Below are positions 35,423-44,515 of a stretch of 64,000 nt of DNA, in pieces (position 1 is the first letter of the stretch; each line of letters begins with the position of its first letter). The notes beneath the pieces were generated by a model that was given only the letters and a program-made list of their open reading frames with translations, did no database searches and was not told the DNA's origin. The DNA comes from Kitasatospora sp. GAS204B (lineage in GTDB: Bacteria; Actinomycetota; Actinomycetes; Streptomycetales; Streptomycetaceae). Both the position numbers and the translations under genes were made by a program. The stretch lies in the NCBI RefSeq assembly GCF_029892155.1, contig NZ_JARZAG010000027.1, positions 50,905 to 114,904 of the forward strand, read 5' to 3'.

Positions 35423-35932
35423 CTACGCGCCGACCGTCCCGTCGATGCCCTCGCGCAGCAGGTCGGCGTGCCCGTTGTGGCGGCCGTACTCCAGCAGGAC
35501 GTGCGTCATCACCATCCGCAGCGACACCTGCTCCTCCCAGCGCGGCTGGTAGCCGGCCAGGTCCAGGGAGTCGGCGGCCCGCTCGATCCGGCGCGAGTTC
35601 GCCACCTCGGCCTCCCAGGCGCCGAACGCCTCGGCCCTGGTCGAGCTGCTCGCGTCGTACGCCGCCTGGAAGTCGATCCGGTCGGACCAGACCATCGGCG
35701 CGTCCCGGTCCTCGAACACCCGGCGGAACCAGGCGCGTTCGACCTCCGCCAGGTGCCGGACCAGCCCGAGCAGGGAGAGCGTCGAGGGCGGCATCGACTG
35801 CTGCCGCAGCTGCTCGTCGGTCAGCCCCGCGCATTTCATCGCCAGCGTGTCGCGGTGGTAGTCCAGGAAGGCTCGGAGCATCTCGCGCTCGGTGCCGAAG
35901 TGCGGTGGGCCGATCCGGTTGTCGCTGGTCAT
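35423..35932 (-). CDS. DinB-family protein (DUF664)
   Basis: A 169-residue four-helix protein of the DinB/YfiT type. Metal-site His residues appear in LVRHLAEVERAWF and VLLEYGRHNGHADLLREGI, which fits DUF664. Members are metal-dependent thiol transferases or of unknown role. It is 52 bases upstream of the AlkB-like gene on the same strand and may share its transcript. Confidence 0.88.
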   Translation of the reverse strand: MTSDNRIGPPHFGTEREMLRAFLDYHRDTLAMKCAGLTDEQLRQQSMPPSTLSLLGLVRHLAEVERAWFRRVFEDRDAPMVWSDRIDFQAAYDASSSTRAEAFGAWEAEVANSRRIERAADSLDLAGYQPRWEEQVSLRMVMTHVLLEYGRHNGHADLLREGIDGTVGA

Positions 35933-36138
35933 GGTGGTGCTCCTGGTCCGGTGCCGATGATGCGGCGTCGAACCTACCGTCAGGTGATGCGCGCTCAGTA
36001 CCGATTTCCCGCCGAGCAGCTGATCATCTCGCAGCTGCGCTACGCAAGGTAGCCGCCTCCGTGCTGCAGGTAGCCGGTGCCTCGCCTAGCGTCTTGATCA
36101 GAATCCCCGCGTGCGAGTGCGATGGAGACGATCGAGAG

Positions 36139-37887
36139 ATGACTGGCTACCGCAGAGCGCTGGGCCCGCGCCCGGTGCGGCCGCCGGGACCGCCGGGCGC
36201 CTGGCGCCGCCGGCGCCGGCTGGTGCCGCTGTCGGAACTGGCGGCCACCTGGCCCGGGGCCGAGCTGCGGGGCGAGGACGTCGCCGTGGTCGACTGCACG
36301 CACGACAGCCGCCAGGTCCGGCCTGGCTGGCTGTTCTGCGCGATGCCCGGTGCCCAGGCGGACGGCCACGGGTACGCGGCCGCCGCCGTCCGGGCCGGCG
36401 CCCGGGCCCTGCTGGTGCAGCGCTTCCTGGACCTGGACGTGCCGCAGCTTCGGGTGCCCAATGTGCGCTGGGCGATCGGACCGGTGGCCGCCCTGCTGCA
36501 CGGGCGGCCCGCCGACGGCCTGTCGATCGCCGGGGTGACCGGCACCAACGGCAAGACCACCACCAGCTACCTGCTGCACTCCGCGTTCGTCGCGGCCGGC
36601 TGGCAGGCGGGGCAGCTCGGCACGGTGGAGACCCGGATCGGCCGGCACCGCTGGGCCTCGGCGCTCACCACGCTGGAAGCGCCCGAGCTGCAGCGGGTCT
36701 TCGCCCGGATGCGCGCCGAGGAGGTCCGGGCAGCGGCGATGGAGGTCTCCTCGCACGCCCTGGACCAGCACCGGGTGGGCGGTGTCACCTTCGATGTCGG
36801 CATCTTCACCAACCTGGCGGCCGAGCACCTGGACTACCACGGCACGATGGAGCAGTACTACTACACGAAGTCGCTGCTGTTCGCCCCGGACCGCTGCCGC
36901 CAGGCGCTGATCTGCGTCGACGACGAGTGGGGTGTCCGACTGGCCGCCCAGGCCATGGTGCCGGTGCTCACCTTCGGGCACAGCGAGCGGGCCGAGGCCC
37001 GGATCACCGAGGTCCGGTGCGACCGGCTCGGCACCCGGATCCGGCTGGACTGCGCGGACGGGCCGGTGGAGCTGTCGGCTCCGGTGCTGGGCGCCTGCAA
37101 CACCACCAACCTGGCGGCCGCCTACCTGGCGGCCCGCGCGATGGGGGTGCCCATGCGGTCGGCGGTGGCCGGGATCGCGAACTGCGCGGCGATCCCTGGG
37201 CGCTCCGAGCAGGTGGTGGCCGGTCAGCCGTTCCTGGTCGTGGTCGACTACGCGCACACCCCCGGCGCGCTGGCGGGCCAGCTGGCCACCTGCCGTGAGC
37301 TGCTCGGCCCCGGCGGCCGGGTGCACCTGGTGGTCGGCTGCCGCGGCGGCCGCGACCGCTACAAGCGTCCCGAGACCGGGCAGGTCGCGCTGAGCGCCGA
37401 CACCGCGATCCTGACCAGCGACAGCCCGGGGGACGAGGATCCGCGGGCGATCGTCGAGCAGATGCTGGCCGGCTGCCTGGAGCGGCACGGCTGTCGGATC
37501 GTGGTGGAGCCCGACCGGGCCGCCGCGATCAGCCTGGCCGTCGCCACCGCCGACCCCGGTGACGTGGTGCTGGTGGTCGGCCGTGGGCACGAGACCACCC
37601 AGCACGTGGCGGGCCAGGACATCCCGTTCGACGACCGCGAGCACGCCCGCGTCGCCCTGGCCGCCCGTGGCTGGACCGGCGGGGGTCGGGTCGGCGACGA
37701 GGTGCGGGAGGCGGCCGGGCGGAGCAGGGCGCGGGTGAACGCCCGGGCACGGGCGCGGGCCGGAACGAGGCGACCGGGCCTCGGGGTGACGTCCTGCGAC
37801 CTGACGCACGGCATGGCCGAGCAGGCCCGGATCGGGTTCACCGATCCGGCCGACGAGGCGTCCGCACACCCGGTGCCGCGGCTGTGA
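36139..37887 (+). CDS. MurE-like Mur ligase with altered substrate motif
   Basis: A 582-residue ATP-dependent Mur ligase most like UDP-MurNAc-tripeptide synthetase. Visible: GVTGTNGKTTTSYLL (P-loop, 132-146), TTLEAPELQRVF, MEVSSHALDQHRV, YYYTKSLLF with the carbamate Lys, CRGGRDRYKRPETG and VGRGHETTQ. Where MurE has DNPR to grip diaminopimelate, this protein has DSPG (428-431), so the added amino acid may differ. A basic, disordered tail of about 75 residues follows the C-terminal domain. ATG at 36139 follows GAGAG. GTGA overlap with the MurJ-like gene. Probably a second copy, since no division genes are nearby. Confidence 0.85.
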   Translation: MTGYRRALGPRPVRPPGPPGAWRRRRRLVPLSELAATWPGAELRGEDVAVVDCTHDSRQVRPGWLFCAMPGAQADGHGYAAAAVRAGARALLVQRFLDLDVPQLRVPNVRWAIGPVAALLHGRPADGLSIAGVTGTNGKTTTSYLLHSAFVAAGWQAGQLGTVETRIGRHRWASALTTLEAPELQRVFARMRAEEVRAAAMEVSSHALDQHRVGGVTFDVGIFTNLAAEHLDYHGTMEQYYYTKSLLFAPDRCRQALICVDDEWGVRLAAQAMVPVLTFGHSERAEARITEVRCDRLGTRIRLDCADGPVELSAPVLGACNTTNLAAAYLAARAMGVPMRSAVAGIANCAAIPGRSEQVVAGQPFLVVVDYAHTPGALAGQLATCRELLGPGGRVHLVVGCRGGRDRYKRPETGQVALSADTAILTSDSPGDEDPRAIVEQMLAGCLERHGCRIVVEPDRAAAISLAVATADPGDVVLVVGRGHETTQHVAGQDIPFDDREHARVALAARGWTGGGRVGDEVREAAGRSRARVNARARARAGTRRPGLGVTSCDLTHGMAEQARIGFTDPADEASAHPVPRL

Positions 37888-39689
37888 GGTCGCACCTCGT
37901 GCCGCTCGCCGGGCGGATCCGCCCGGAACTGGCGATGGCGGCCGGCACCGCGCTGTCCCGGCTGACCGGCCTGGGCCGGGTCTTCGCGCTCTCCTACGCG
38001 CTCGGCATCAGCCCGCTGGCCGACGCCTACAACCTGGCCAACACCACGCCCAACATGATCTACGACCTGGTGCTCGGCGGGGTGCTCTCCGCCACCCTGG
38101 TCCCGGTCTTCGTCGCCAAGCTCCAGAGCGATCGGGGCGATCGGGGCAAGGGGGGCGAGCGAAGCGGGGACCAGGACCAGCAGGACGACGGCTGGGCCGG
38201 GGTGTCCGCCGTGCTGACGGTCTGTCTGGCCGTGCTGCTGGTGATCACCGTCCTGGTGGTGGCCGCCGCCGGACCGCTGATGCACGGCTACACGCTGGCC
38301 GCGCCGCGCGGCACGGCCGGGGTCGAGAACGCCACCGCGGTCCGGCTGCTGCGCCTGTTCGCCCCCCAGGTGCTGCTCTACGGCGTCATCGCGCTGGTCA
38401 CCGCCGTCCTCAACAGCATCCGCCGCTTCGCGCTGGCCACCTTCGCCCCGATCGCCAACAACCTGGCGCTGATCGCCCTGCTGCTCGGGCTCTCCGGACC
38501 GCTGCACCGCGCCGCGCAGGCCGCCGGCTCTCCCACCGAGCCGCGGCTGCTCCTGCTGCTCGGCCTCGGCACCACCGCCGGGGTAGCCGCCCAGGCGCTG
38601 GTGCTGGCCGCCGGGGTGAGCCGTTCCGGCGCCCGGCTGCGCTGGCGCTGGGCGCCGCGTGACGCCGCGGTGCGGCAGGTGGCGGGCCTGTCCGGGTGGA
38701 CCTTCGCGATGGTCGCGGCCAACCAGGCGGCGCTCTTCGCGGTCCTGCTGCTCGCCAACAGCCGCCCCGGCGGGGTGAGCGCCTACACCTACGCGTACAC
38801 CTTCTTCCAGGTGCCGTTCGGCGTGGTCGCGGTCTCCATCACCGGCGCCCGCCAACCGGCCTGGGCGGCCGACTGGGCCGCCGGGCGGATCCGGGAGCTG
38901 CGCACCGAGGTGGCCGGCGGGCTGCGACTGCTGGTCCTGCTGATGGTGCCGATCGCCGCGGTGCTGGCCGCGCTGGCGGACCCGATCGTCCGGCTGTTGC
39001 TGGGCCACGGCGCGACCGGCGCGACCGGCGCAACCTTGACCGGGCAGGTGCTGGCCGTGCTGGCGATGGGGCTGCCGGGCTTCTCGGCGTACCTCTACTA
39101 CGTCCGGGTCTTCCAGGCGTTGCGTGACCTGCGCTCGGCGTTCGGGCTCTACGTGCTGAACAACGGGCTGATGGTGCTGCTGGCGCTCGCCCTCTACCGC
39201 CCGTTCGGGGTGCAGGGGGTGGCCGCCGCCGTCTCGGTCGCCTACACCGCCGCCGCGCTCGCCGCGGCGGCCGTGCTGCGGCGGCGGATCGGAGCGGTGC
39301 CGGCGGAGCCGGCGGTGCTGGGGGCGCTGACCCGGGCGGTGGCGACCAGCCTGCCGGCCGGGGCGCTGGCCTGGCTCAAGGTGCGCTCGATGGAGCCCGG
39401 GCTCGGCGTGGGCGCGATGCTGCCGCTGCTCGCGGGCCTGACGGTTGCGGCCGCCGCGCTGCCGCTCTGCCTGAGCCTGGCGAGCGCGGGGCCGACCCGG
39501 CTCCTGGGCTGGGGGCGGCGGGCCGCCGCCCCGGCGGGCTCGCCCGAGCTGACGGCCGCGCCCGAGCCGTTGCCCGGGCCAGGGTCGCTGCCCGCGACCG
39601 GGCCGGGCACGTCGGCCGGCCGGGTGCGGTCGACTCAGCCGCGGCGCAGGCGGCGCGCCACCCGGCCGCCGAGGAAGGGCAACAGGTAG
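37884..39689 (+). CDS. MurJ/MviN-like lipid flippase
   Basis: A 601-residue MOP-superfamily membrane protein with about 14 helices. It starts with GTALSRLTGLGRVFALSYAL and ADAYNLANTTPNMIYDLVLG, the MviN signature, and contains LFAPQVLLYGVIALVTAVLN and PFGVVAVSITGARQP. Normally flips lipid II or a related prenyl-linked sugar. A hydrophilic insert (residues 78-104, Gly/Asp/Arg/Gln rich) and a Pro-rich 70-residue tail are unusual. Coupled to the MurE-like gene, so it probably exports that pathway's product. Confidence 0.88.
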   Translation: MRSHLVPLAGRIRPELAMAAGTALSRLTGLGRVFALSYALGISPLADAYNLANTTPNMIYDLVLGGVLSATLVPVFVAKLQSDRGDRGKGGERSGDQDQQDDGWAGVSAVLTVCLAVLLVITVLVVAAAGPLMHGYTLAAPRGTAGVENATAVRLLRLFAPQVLLYGVIALVTAVLNSIRRFALATFAPIANNLALIALLLGLSGPLHRAAQAAGSPTEPRLLLLLGLGTTAGVAAQALVLAAGVSRSGARLRWRWAPRDAAVRQVAGLSGWTFAMVAANQAALFAVLLLANSRPGGVSAYTYAYTFFQVPFGVVAVSITGARQPAWAADWAAGRIRELRTEVAGGLRLLVLLMVPIAAVLAALADPIVRLLLGHGATGATGATLTGQVLAVLAMGLPGFSAYLYYVRVFQALRDLRSAFGLYVLNNGLMVLLALALYRPFGVQGVAAAVSVAYTAAALAAAAVLRRRIGAVPAEPAVLGALTRAVATSLPAGALAWLKVRSMEPGLGVGAMLPLLAGLTVAAAALPLCLSLASAGPTRLLGWGRRAAAPAGSPELTAAPEPLPGPGSLPATGPGTSAGRVRSTQPRRRRRATRPPRKGNR

Positions 39690-40531
39690 CCGACCGCCGC
39701 GCCGGGCACGTGCCGGACCAGCCCGGTGAGCCGGACCTCGCGCAGCACCCCGCGGCAGAGCGCGGGCTTGCCGGCCAGCAGGAAGGCCAGCGCGAAGCGC
39801 AGGTGATGCCAGGTCAGCACCCGGGCGAAGGCGGCGGCGGTCAGCGCGGTGCCGGAGCGCTCCCGGTCCAGCATCCGGAGCATCCGCCCGTACAGCCGCG
39901 GCAGGTCCTTGCTGTAGCCGGCCGGCTCGTCGCGGTAGACCACCAGCGGCAGGTCGAGCTTGACCGACATCCCCCGCTTGGCGCAGCGCAGCCAGAGGTC
40001 CCAGTCCTCGGCGCCGTCCAGCGAGGGGTCGAAGCCGCCGCAGTCGGCCAGCACCTCGGTGCGGACCAGCACGGTGGAGGTCTGGAAGCGGTTGAGCACC
40101 AGCACATCGCGGTAGCTCAGCAGGCTCTCCAGCTCCGGACCCTGCGGAACCTGGTACTCCGCTTCGCTCCGCACCCAGTCGCCGGCCAGCAGCACCGCCC
40201 CCGGGTGCCGGTGGGCGGCGGCCAGTTGGCGGGCCAGCTTGCCCGGCAGCCAGAGGTCGTCGGCGTCCAGGAACGCCACCCAGGGCTGATTCGCCGCCTG
40301 GATACCGGTGTTCCGGGCCGCCGAGGGGCCCTGGTTCTCCTGCCGGATCACCAGCACGTCGGGGAACGAGGCGGCGACCGCCGCCGTCGCGTCTTTTGAG
40401 CCGTCGTCGACGACGATCACCTGGGCGGGCGCCGGGGCTTGACGCAGCGCCGAGGCGAGCGCGGGGCCCAGGCTGTGCTCGGCGTTGTACGCGGCGATCA
40501 CCACGCTGACGGGGGCCGGCTGTTCCGGCAT
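39635..40531 (-). CDS. Family 2 glycosyltransferase
   Basis: A 298-residue inverting GT-A enzyme. VSVVIAAYNAEHSLGPALAS and VIVVDDGSKDAT are the nucleotide-sugar motifs, FLDADDLW the DxD-type metal site, and DGAEDWDLWLRCAKRG the ED-type base region. A possible C-terminal helix (LVRHVPGAAVGYLLPFLG) may touch the membrane. AGGAGG precedes the ATG at 40531. Its end overlaps the MurJ-like gene tail-to-tail by 55 bases. Acceptor unknown; a prenyl-linked or wall sugar fits the neighbours. Confidence 0.88.
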   Translation of the reverse strand: MPEQPAPVSVVIAAYNAEHSLGPALASALRQAPAPAQVIVVDDGSKDATAAVAASFPDVLVIRQENQGPSAARNTGIQAANQPWVAFLDADDLWLPGKLARQLAAAHRHPGAVLLAGDWVRSEAEYQVPQGPELESLLSYRDVLVLNRFQTSTVLVRTEVLADCGGFDPSLDGAEDWDLWLRCAKRGMSVKLDLPLVVYRDEPAGYSKDLPRLYGRMLRMLDRERSGTALTAAAFARVLTWHHLRFALAFLLAGKPALCRGVLREVRLTGLVRHVPGAAVGYLLPFLGGRVARRLRRG

Positions 40532-40741
40532 TCCGCACCTCCTGAGGTCTCCCGGCCATGCTCGGACGGCCGGTGGCCCGAGCCGGGGAGGCACCAGGCG
40601 TGGCGCGCGCGGCGCAAGCCATCCGGCGGACGCGAGCACGCGCCCGGCGCGCGTCGGCGCCGCTCGCGCCCCCATGACGGTTAGCGTCGGGAGCCTTGCC
40701 GCCCCGCCCGGGGTGCGCCTGTCGACGGAGCGGAGCCGGCC

Positions 40742-42148
40742 GTGGTCCCCATGACGCTGCAACAGATCGCCGACGCCGTGGGCGGCGTGCTGTACGACGC
40801 ACCCGATCCCGAGGCGACGGTCGACCGTCCGGCGGTGATCGACTCCCGGCTCGCCGAGCCCGGCTCGCTCTTCGTCGCGCTGCCCGGAGAGCACACCGAC
40901 GGCCACCTCTTCGCCGGCCCGGCCGTGGCCGCCGGGGCGATCGCGGTGCTGGCGGCCCGGCCGGTGGGCGTGCCGGCCGTGGTGGTGCCCGACGTGCTGA
41001 CCGCTCTCACCGAGCTGGCCCGCACGGTCGCCGCCCGGCTGACCGGTCCCGGGGCGACCGGCGTCCAGGTGGTGGCGCTCACCGGGTCGGCGGGGAAGAC
41101 CAGCACCAAGGACCTGCTCGCCCAACTGCTCGGCGCGCTGGACAGCACGGTGGCCACCGCCCGCTCCTTCAACAACGAGATCGGCCTGCCGCTCACCGTG
41201 CTCAGCGCCGAGGCCGGCACCCGCTACCTGGTGCTGGAGATGGGGGCCAGCCGGGCCGGGCACATCGCCCACCTGACCGGGATCGTGCCGCCCAGGGTGG
41301 GTCTGGTGACCAACGTCGGCACCGCCCACCTCGGGGAGTTCGGCGGCAGCAAGGAGGCGATCGCCGCCGCCAAGAGCGAGTTGGTGGCGGCGCTGCCGAG
41401 CGACGGGCTCGCGGTGCTGAACGCCGATGACCCGTACGTGATGTCGATGGCGGCTCGGACGACCGCCCCGGTGCTGACCTTCGGCTGGGCGGCCGGGGAG
41501 GTCCGGGCGGAGCGGATCGAGCTGGACCAGGCCGGGCGCCCGTCGTTCACCCTGACCTACCGGGGCGCGCGGGCCCGGGTCCGGCTCGGGATGTACGGCG
41601 AGCACCACGTGGCCAACGCCACGGCGGCCGCGGCGGTCGCCCTGGGACTGGGCGCCCAGCTCGCCCAGGTCGCCGAACTGCTCTGCGCGGCACGGCAACT
41701 GACGTCAGGTCGGATGGAGGTCAGCGAGCGCCCGGACGGCGTCACCGTGGTCAACGACGCCTTCAACGCCAACCCCGACTCGATGGCGGTGGCGCTGCGC
41801 GCGGTGGCGGCGATGGCCGGCGGGCGCCGGCGGGTGGTCGCGGTGCTGGGGGAGATGCGCGAGCTGGGCGCGGCCTCGATGAGCGAACACGCCGAGCTGG
41901 GGCGGCGGGTGGCGGCCTCGGGCGTCGCCCGGCTGATCGCGGTGGGCGGCGGCGAGGCTGCCCTGACGCACGGTGAGGCCGTGGCCGGCGGGGTGGCGAG
42001 CACGCTGGTGGCGGACCGGGAGGCGGCCCTCGAGCTACTGCTCGGCGAGCTGCGCCGCGGAGACCTGGTGCTGCTGAAGGGGTCGCACACCGCGGGCCTG
42101 GAGGAGGCCGCGCGGCGGCTCACCGAGCCGGTGACGGTGGGCAGTTGA
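40742..42148 (+). CDS. MurF-like Mur ligase
   Basis: A 468-residue ligase resembling UDP-MurNAc-tripeptide:D-Ala-D-Ala ligase. Motifs: DSRLAEPGSLFVALPGEHTDG, ALTGSAGKTSTKDLL (P-loop), SFNNEIGLPLTVL, LEMGASRAGHIAHLTG, NVGTAHLGEFGG and NDAFNANPDSM. All are close to ordinary MurF. GTG at 40742 or ATG at 40751 could start it. Divergent from the glycosyltransferase gene (210-base spacer, no motif seen). Whether this is the cell's only MurF cannot be told from the window; location outside a division cluster suggests a paralogue. Confidence 0.88.
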   Translation: MVPMTLQQIADAVGGVLYDAPDPEATVDRPAVIDSRLAEPGSLFVALPGEHTDGHLFAGPAVAAGAIAVLAARPVGVPAVVVPDVLTALTELARTVAARLTGPGATGVQVVALTGSAGKTSTKDLLAQLLGALDSTVATARSFNNEIGLPLTVLSAEAGTRYLVLEMGASRAGHIAHLTGIVPPRVGLVTNVGTAHLGEFGGSKEAIAAAKSELVAALPSDGLAVLNADDPYVMSMAARTTAPVLTFGWAAGEVRAERIELDQAGRPSFTLTYRGARARVRLGMYGEHHVANATAAAAVALGLGAQLAQVAELLCAARQLTSGRMEVSERPDGVTVVNDAFNANPDSMAVALRAVAAMAGGRRRVVAVLGEMRELGAASMSEHAELGRRVAASGVARLIAVGGGEAALTHGEAVAGGVASTLVADREAALELLLGELRRGDLVLLKGSHTAGLEEAARRLTEPVTVGS

Positions 42149-42188
42149 GACCGGAGACAGGTGGGCGCCGCTGATTGCGCCGACCACG

Positions 42189-43418
42189 TCACAGGTCGGT
42201 GAGCGGGACTTCCGGGTCGGCCAGTTGCTGCGGGTCGACGGTGCGCCCGGAGCGGACCAGCTCGCGGATCGGGTCGGTGACGTCCCAGATGTTGACGTTC
42301 ATGCCCGCGAGGACCCGGCCGTCCTTGAGCCAGAACGCGATGAACTCGCGCCCAGGGACGTCGCCGCGGAAGACCACCTGGTCGTAGCCGCCGGGTTCGA
42401 CGTAGCCGGTGTACTCCATGCCCAGGTCGTACTGGTCGGTGTAGAAGTACGGCACCCGGTCGTAGGCGACCTGCTGGTCGAGCATCGCGCGGGCGGCGGT
42501 GCGGGGCTGGTGGACGGCGTTGGCCCAGTGCTCCACGCGGATCGGGCGGTCGTACAGCGGGTGCTGGGCCCTGGCCACGTCGCCCGCGGCGAAGATGTCC
42601 GGGTCCGAGGTGCGCAGGCTCGCGTCGGTGCTGATGCCGTCCGACACCGCCAGGCCCGCCTGCTCGGCCAGCGCCGTGCTCGGGCGGATGCCGACGCCGA
42701 CCAGCACCGCCTCGGCCGGCACCACCGTGCCGTCGGCCAGTTGGACCCCCGTCACCGCGCCGTCCGCGCCCAGGATCTCGGTCACCTGGACGTTGAACCG
42801 GAACTCCACGCCGTGCTCCCGGTGCAGCTCGGCGAAGACCTCGGCGACCTCGCGGCCGAGCACCCGCAGCAGCGGCAGTTCGAGCCACTCCAGCACGGTG
42901 ACCTCGACCCCGGCGGCCCGGGCGGCGGCGGTCACCTCCAGGCCGATCCAGCCCGCGCCGATCACCGCGATCCGGCTGGCGGACCGGAACAGCGCCCGCA
43001 GCTCGTCGCTCTCCGCCACTCGGCGCAGGTGGTGCACGCCCGCAAGCCGGGCCCCCGGTACCGGCAGGTGGCGCGGTGCGGCCCCGGTGGTGAGCAGCAG
43101 CCTGGCGTAGTCGAGGGTGCTGCCGTCGGCCAGCGTGAGCCGGTGGGCGGCCGGGTCCAGGTCGGTCACGGCGGTGCCCAGGCGCAGGTCGATCCGCTGC
43201 TCCTGGTACCACTCGGCGGGGTGCACGAAGATCTTCTCGCGGGGGTCCTTGCCGAGCAGGTAGCCCTTCGACAGCGGCGGCCGCTCGTAGGGGAGTTCCT
43301 CCTCCTCGCCGATCAGCACCAGCGGGCCCTGGTACCCCTCCTCCCGCAGGGTCCGGGCCGCCTGGGCTCCGGCCAGGCCCGCTCCGACGATGACGTGGGC
43401 CGTGGCGGCGTCGTCCAT
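42189..43418 (-). CDS. FAD-dependent ferredoxin reductase
   Basis: A 409-residue pyridine-nucleotide-disulfide-type reductase like those serving P450 and dioxygenase ferredoxins. FAD motif VIVGAGLAGAQAARTLREEG near the N terminus, NADH motif IAVIGAGWIGLEVTAAAR near residue 150, and the late GDVARAQHPL. ATG at 43418 is chosen for the AAGGAG seven bases upstream. Downstream of the ferritin-like gene on the same strand, 159 bases away; no ferredoxin gene is adjacent. Confidence 0.88.
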   Translation of the reverse strand: MDDAATAHVIVGAGLAGAQAARTLREEGYQGPLVLIGEEEELPYERPPLSKGYLLGKDPREKIFVHPAEWYQEQRIDLRLGTAVTDLDPAAHRLTLADGSTLDYARLLLTTGAAPRHLPVPGARLAGVHHLRRVAESDELRALFRSASRIAVIGAGWIGLEVTAAARAAGVEVTVLEWLELPLLRVLGREVAEVFAELHREHGVEFRFNVQVTEILGADGAVTGVQLADGTVVPAEAVLVGVGIRPSTALAEQAGLAVSDGISTDASLRTSDPDIFAAGDVARAQHPLYDRPIRVEHWANAVHQPRTAARAMLDQQVAYDRVPYFYTDQYDLGMEYTGYVEPGGYDQVVFRGDVPGREFIAFWLKDGRVLAGMNVNIWDVTDPIRELVRSGRTVDPQQLADPEVPLTDL

Positions 43419-43577
43419 GCTCGCTCCTTGCTCGCGATCGGGTGGCGCTCGGTGCGCCAGGGCGTGTCCCAGGTCCGGTGCGTCCATCAGAACCGGTCCG
43501 CGGCGGCGGAGCGAGCCTTGACACGCGAGCGCCGCCCGTTCGGGATCCTTCCCGGCGCGGGCGGCACCCAGCCGGCC

Positions 43578-44390
43578 TCAGGCGACGGACTCGCTCGTGG
43601 GCGGTCCGCCGAGGGCGTTGCGCTTGTGCGGCATCGTCAAGGTCATCATCCGCCGGCGCCCGCCGCCGAACCGCTCGTAGGCGTAGACCCCGTGCACACC
43701 GGCGGCGAGCACCGCGGCCTTCGCGCGCGGCCAGCGCAGGATGTCTCCCAGGTGCGCCAGCACCGCGAGGCTGACGTCCCGATAGGTGCGGATCTCGGCC
43801 TGCGAGGTCTCCTGAAGGATGGTCAGGATCAACCGCCCGTGCCCGGTCGCCGCCAGCCGCAGCAACTCCTCGTGACAGTAGGCGAGGTGGTTGTCCTCGT
43901 CGGCGGAGATCATCCGAACCGCGCGCCCCACCTCCGGGTGACCGTCGAAGACCTTGCGCAGCAGCTGCATCTGCTCGGCCGCCCGCTGCTCGGTGACCCG
44001 GCTGTGCGCCAGGTAGACGATCACGTCCCGCTCGGTCAGCGGCTCGTCGCGGCGCAGCCTGGTGTGGGCCAGGCCGATGCCCTGGTGCTCCAGGATCATC
44101 GTGTAGTCGGTGTCGTCGGGTACCGGGACCGGCGGTAGGCCGCGCTTGTGCAGCAGGGCGTTGAAGATCCGGCCGTGCTTCTCCTCGTCGGCGCCGTGCC
44201 GGGCGATCTTCGGGGCGAGCTCTTGGTCCTCGACCAACTGGGCGATCCGCCCGTTCTCCCAGCCGCCCTGGTCCTCGCCCTTGGCGGCGATGGAGCAGAA
44301 CAGCTGGAAGGCCTGGTCGTTGTCGTGGATCTCCTGGAACAGACTGCGGGCTGAGAGCACCTGGACCACCTTCGCGCGGGACCTGATCAT
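43578..44390 (-). CDS. Ferritin-like diiron protein
   Basis: A 270-residue helical protein with a ferritin-type four-helix bundle. Metal-ligand candidates: QLVEDQELAP, HGADEEKHGRIF (ExxH), SRVTEQRAAEQMQ and ISADEDNHLAYCHEEL (DxxH). It begins MIRSRAKVVQVLSARSLFQE and ends in a basic tail. It could be a diiron oxygenase or iron-handling protein; the adjacent reductase gene would suit an oxygenase. Substrate unknown. Confidence 0.75.
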   Translation of the reverse strand: MIRSRAKVVQVLSARSLFQEIHDNDQAFQLFCSIAAKGEDQGGWENGRIAQLVEDQELAPKIARHGADEEKHGRIFNALLHKRGLPPVPVPDDTDYTMILEHQGIGLAHTRLRRDEPLTERDVIVYLAHSRVTEQRAAEQMQLLRKVFDGHPEVGRAVRMISADEDNHLAYCHEELLRLAATGHGRLILTILQETSQAEIRTYRDVSLAVLAHLGDILRWPRAKAAVLAAGVHGVYAYERFGGGRRRMMTLTMPHKRNALGGPPTSESVA

Positions 44391-44515
44391 CGATCAGTGA
44401 ACGCAGCCCGGCACCCCGGCGGCAACAGCTGACCCGCCTGCTTGGCCCGTCCGGGGGACCGCCGTCGCGCGGACGGCCCGCATCGGCGGTCGGCGCGGGC
44501 GATTGGCAACGGCTG

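Noticed and set aside
35987..36052. 21-residue ORF ahead of the MurE-like gene
   Set aside because: No ribosome site, and the frame is short enough to be chance.
37359..40802. Minus-strand frame of more than 1100 codons across the MurE/MurJ-like genes
   Set aside because: Arg/Ala/Gly/Pro-rich with no domain; the plus-strand Mur genes and the glycosyltransferase explain the sequence. Long open antisense frames are normal at this GC.
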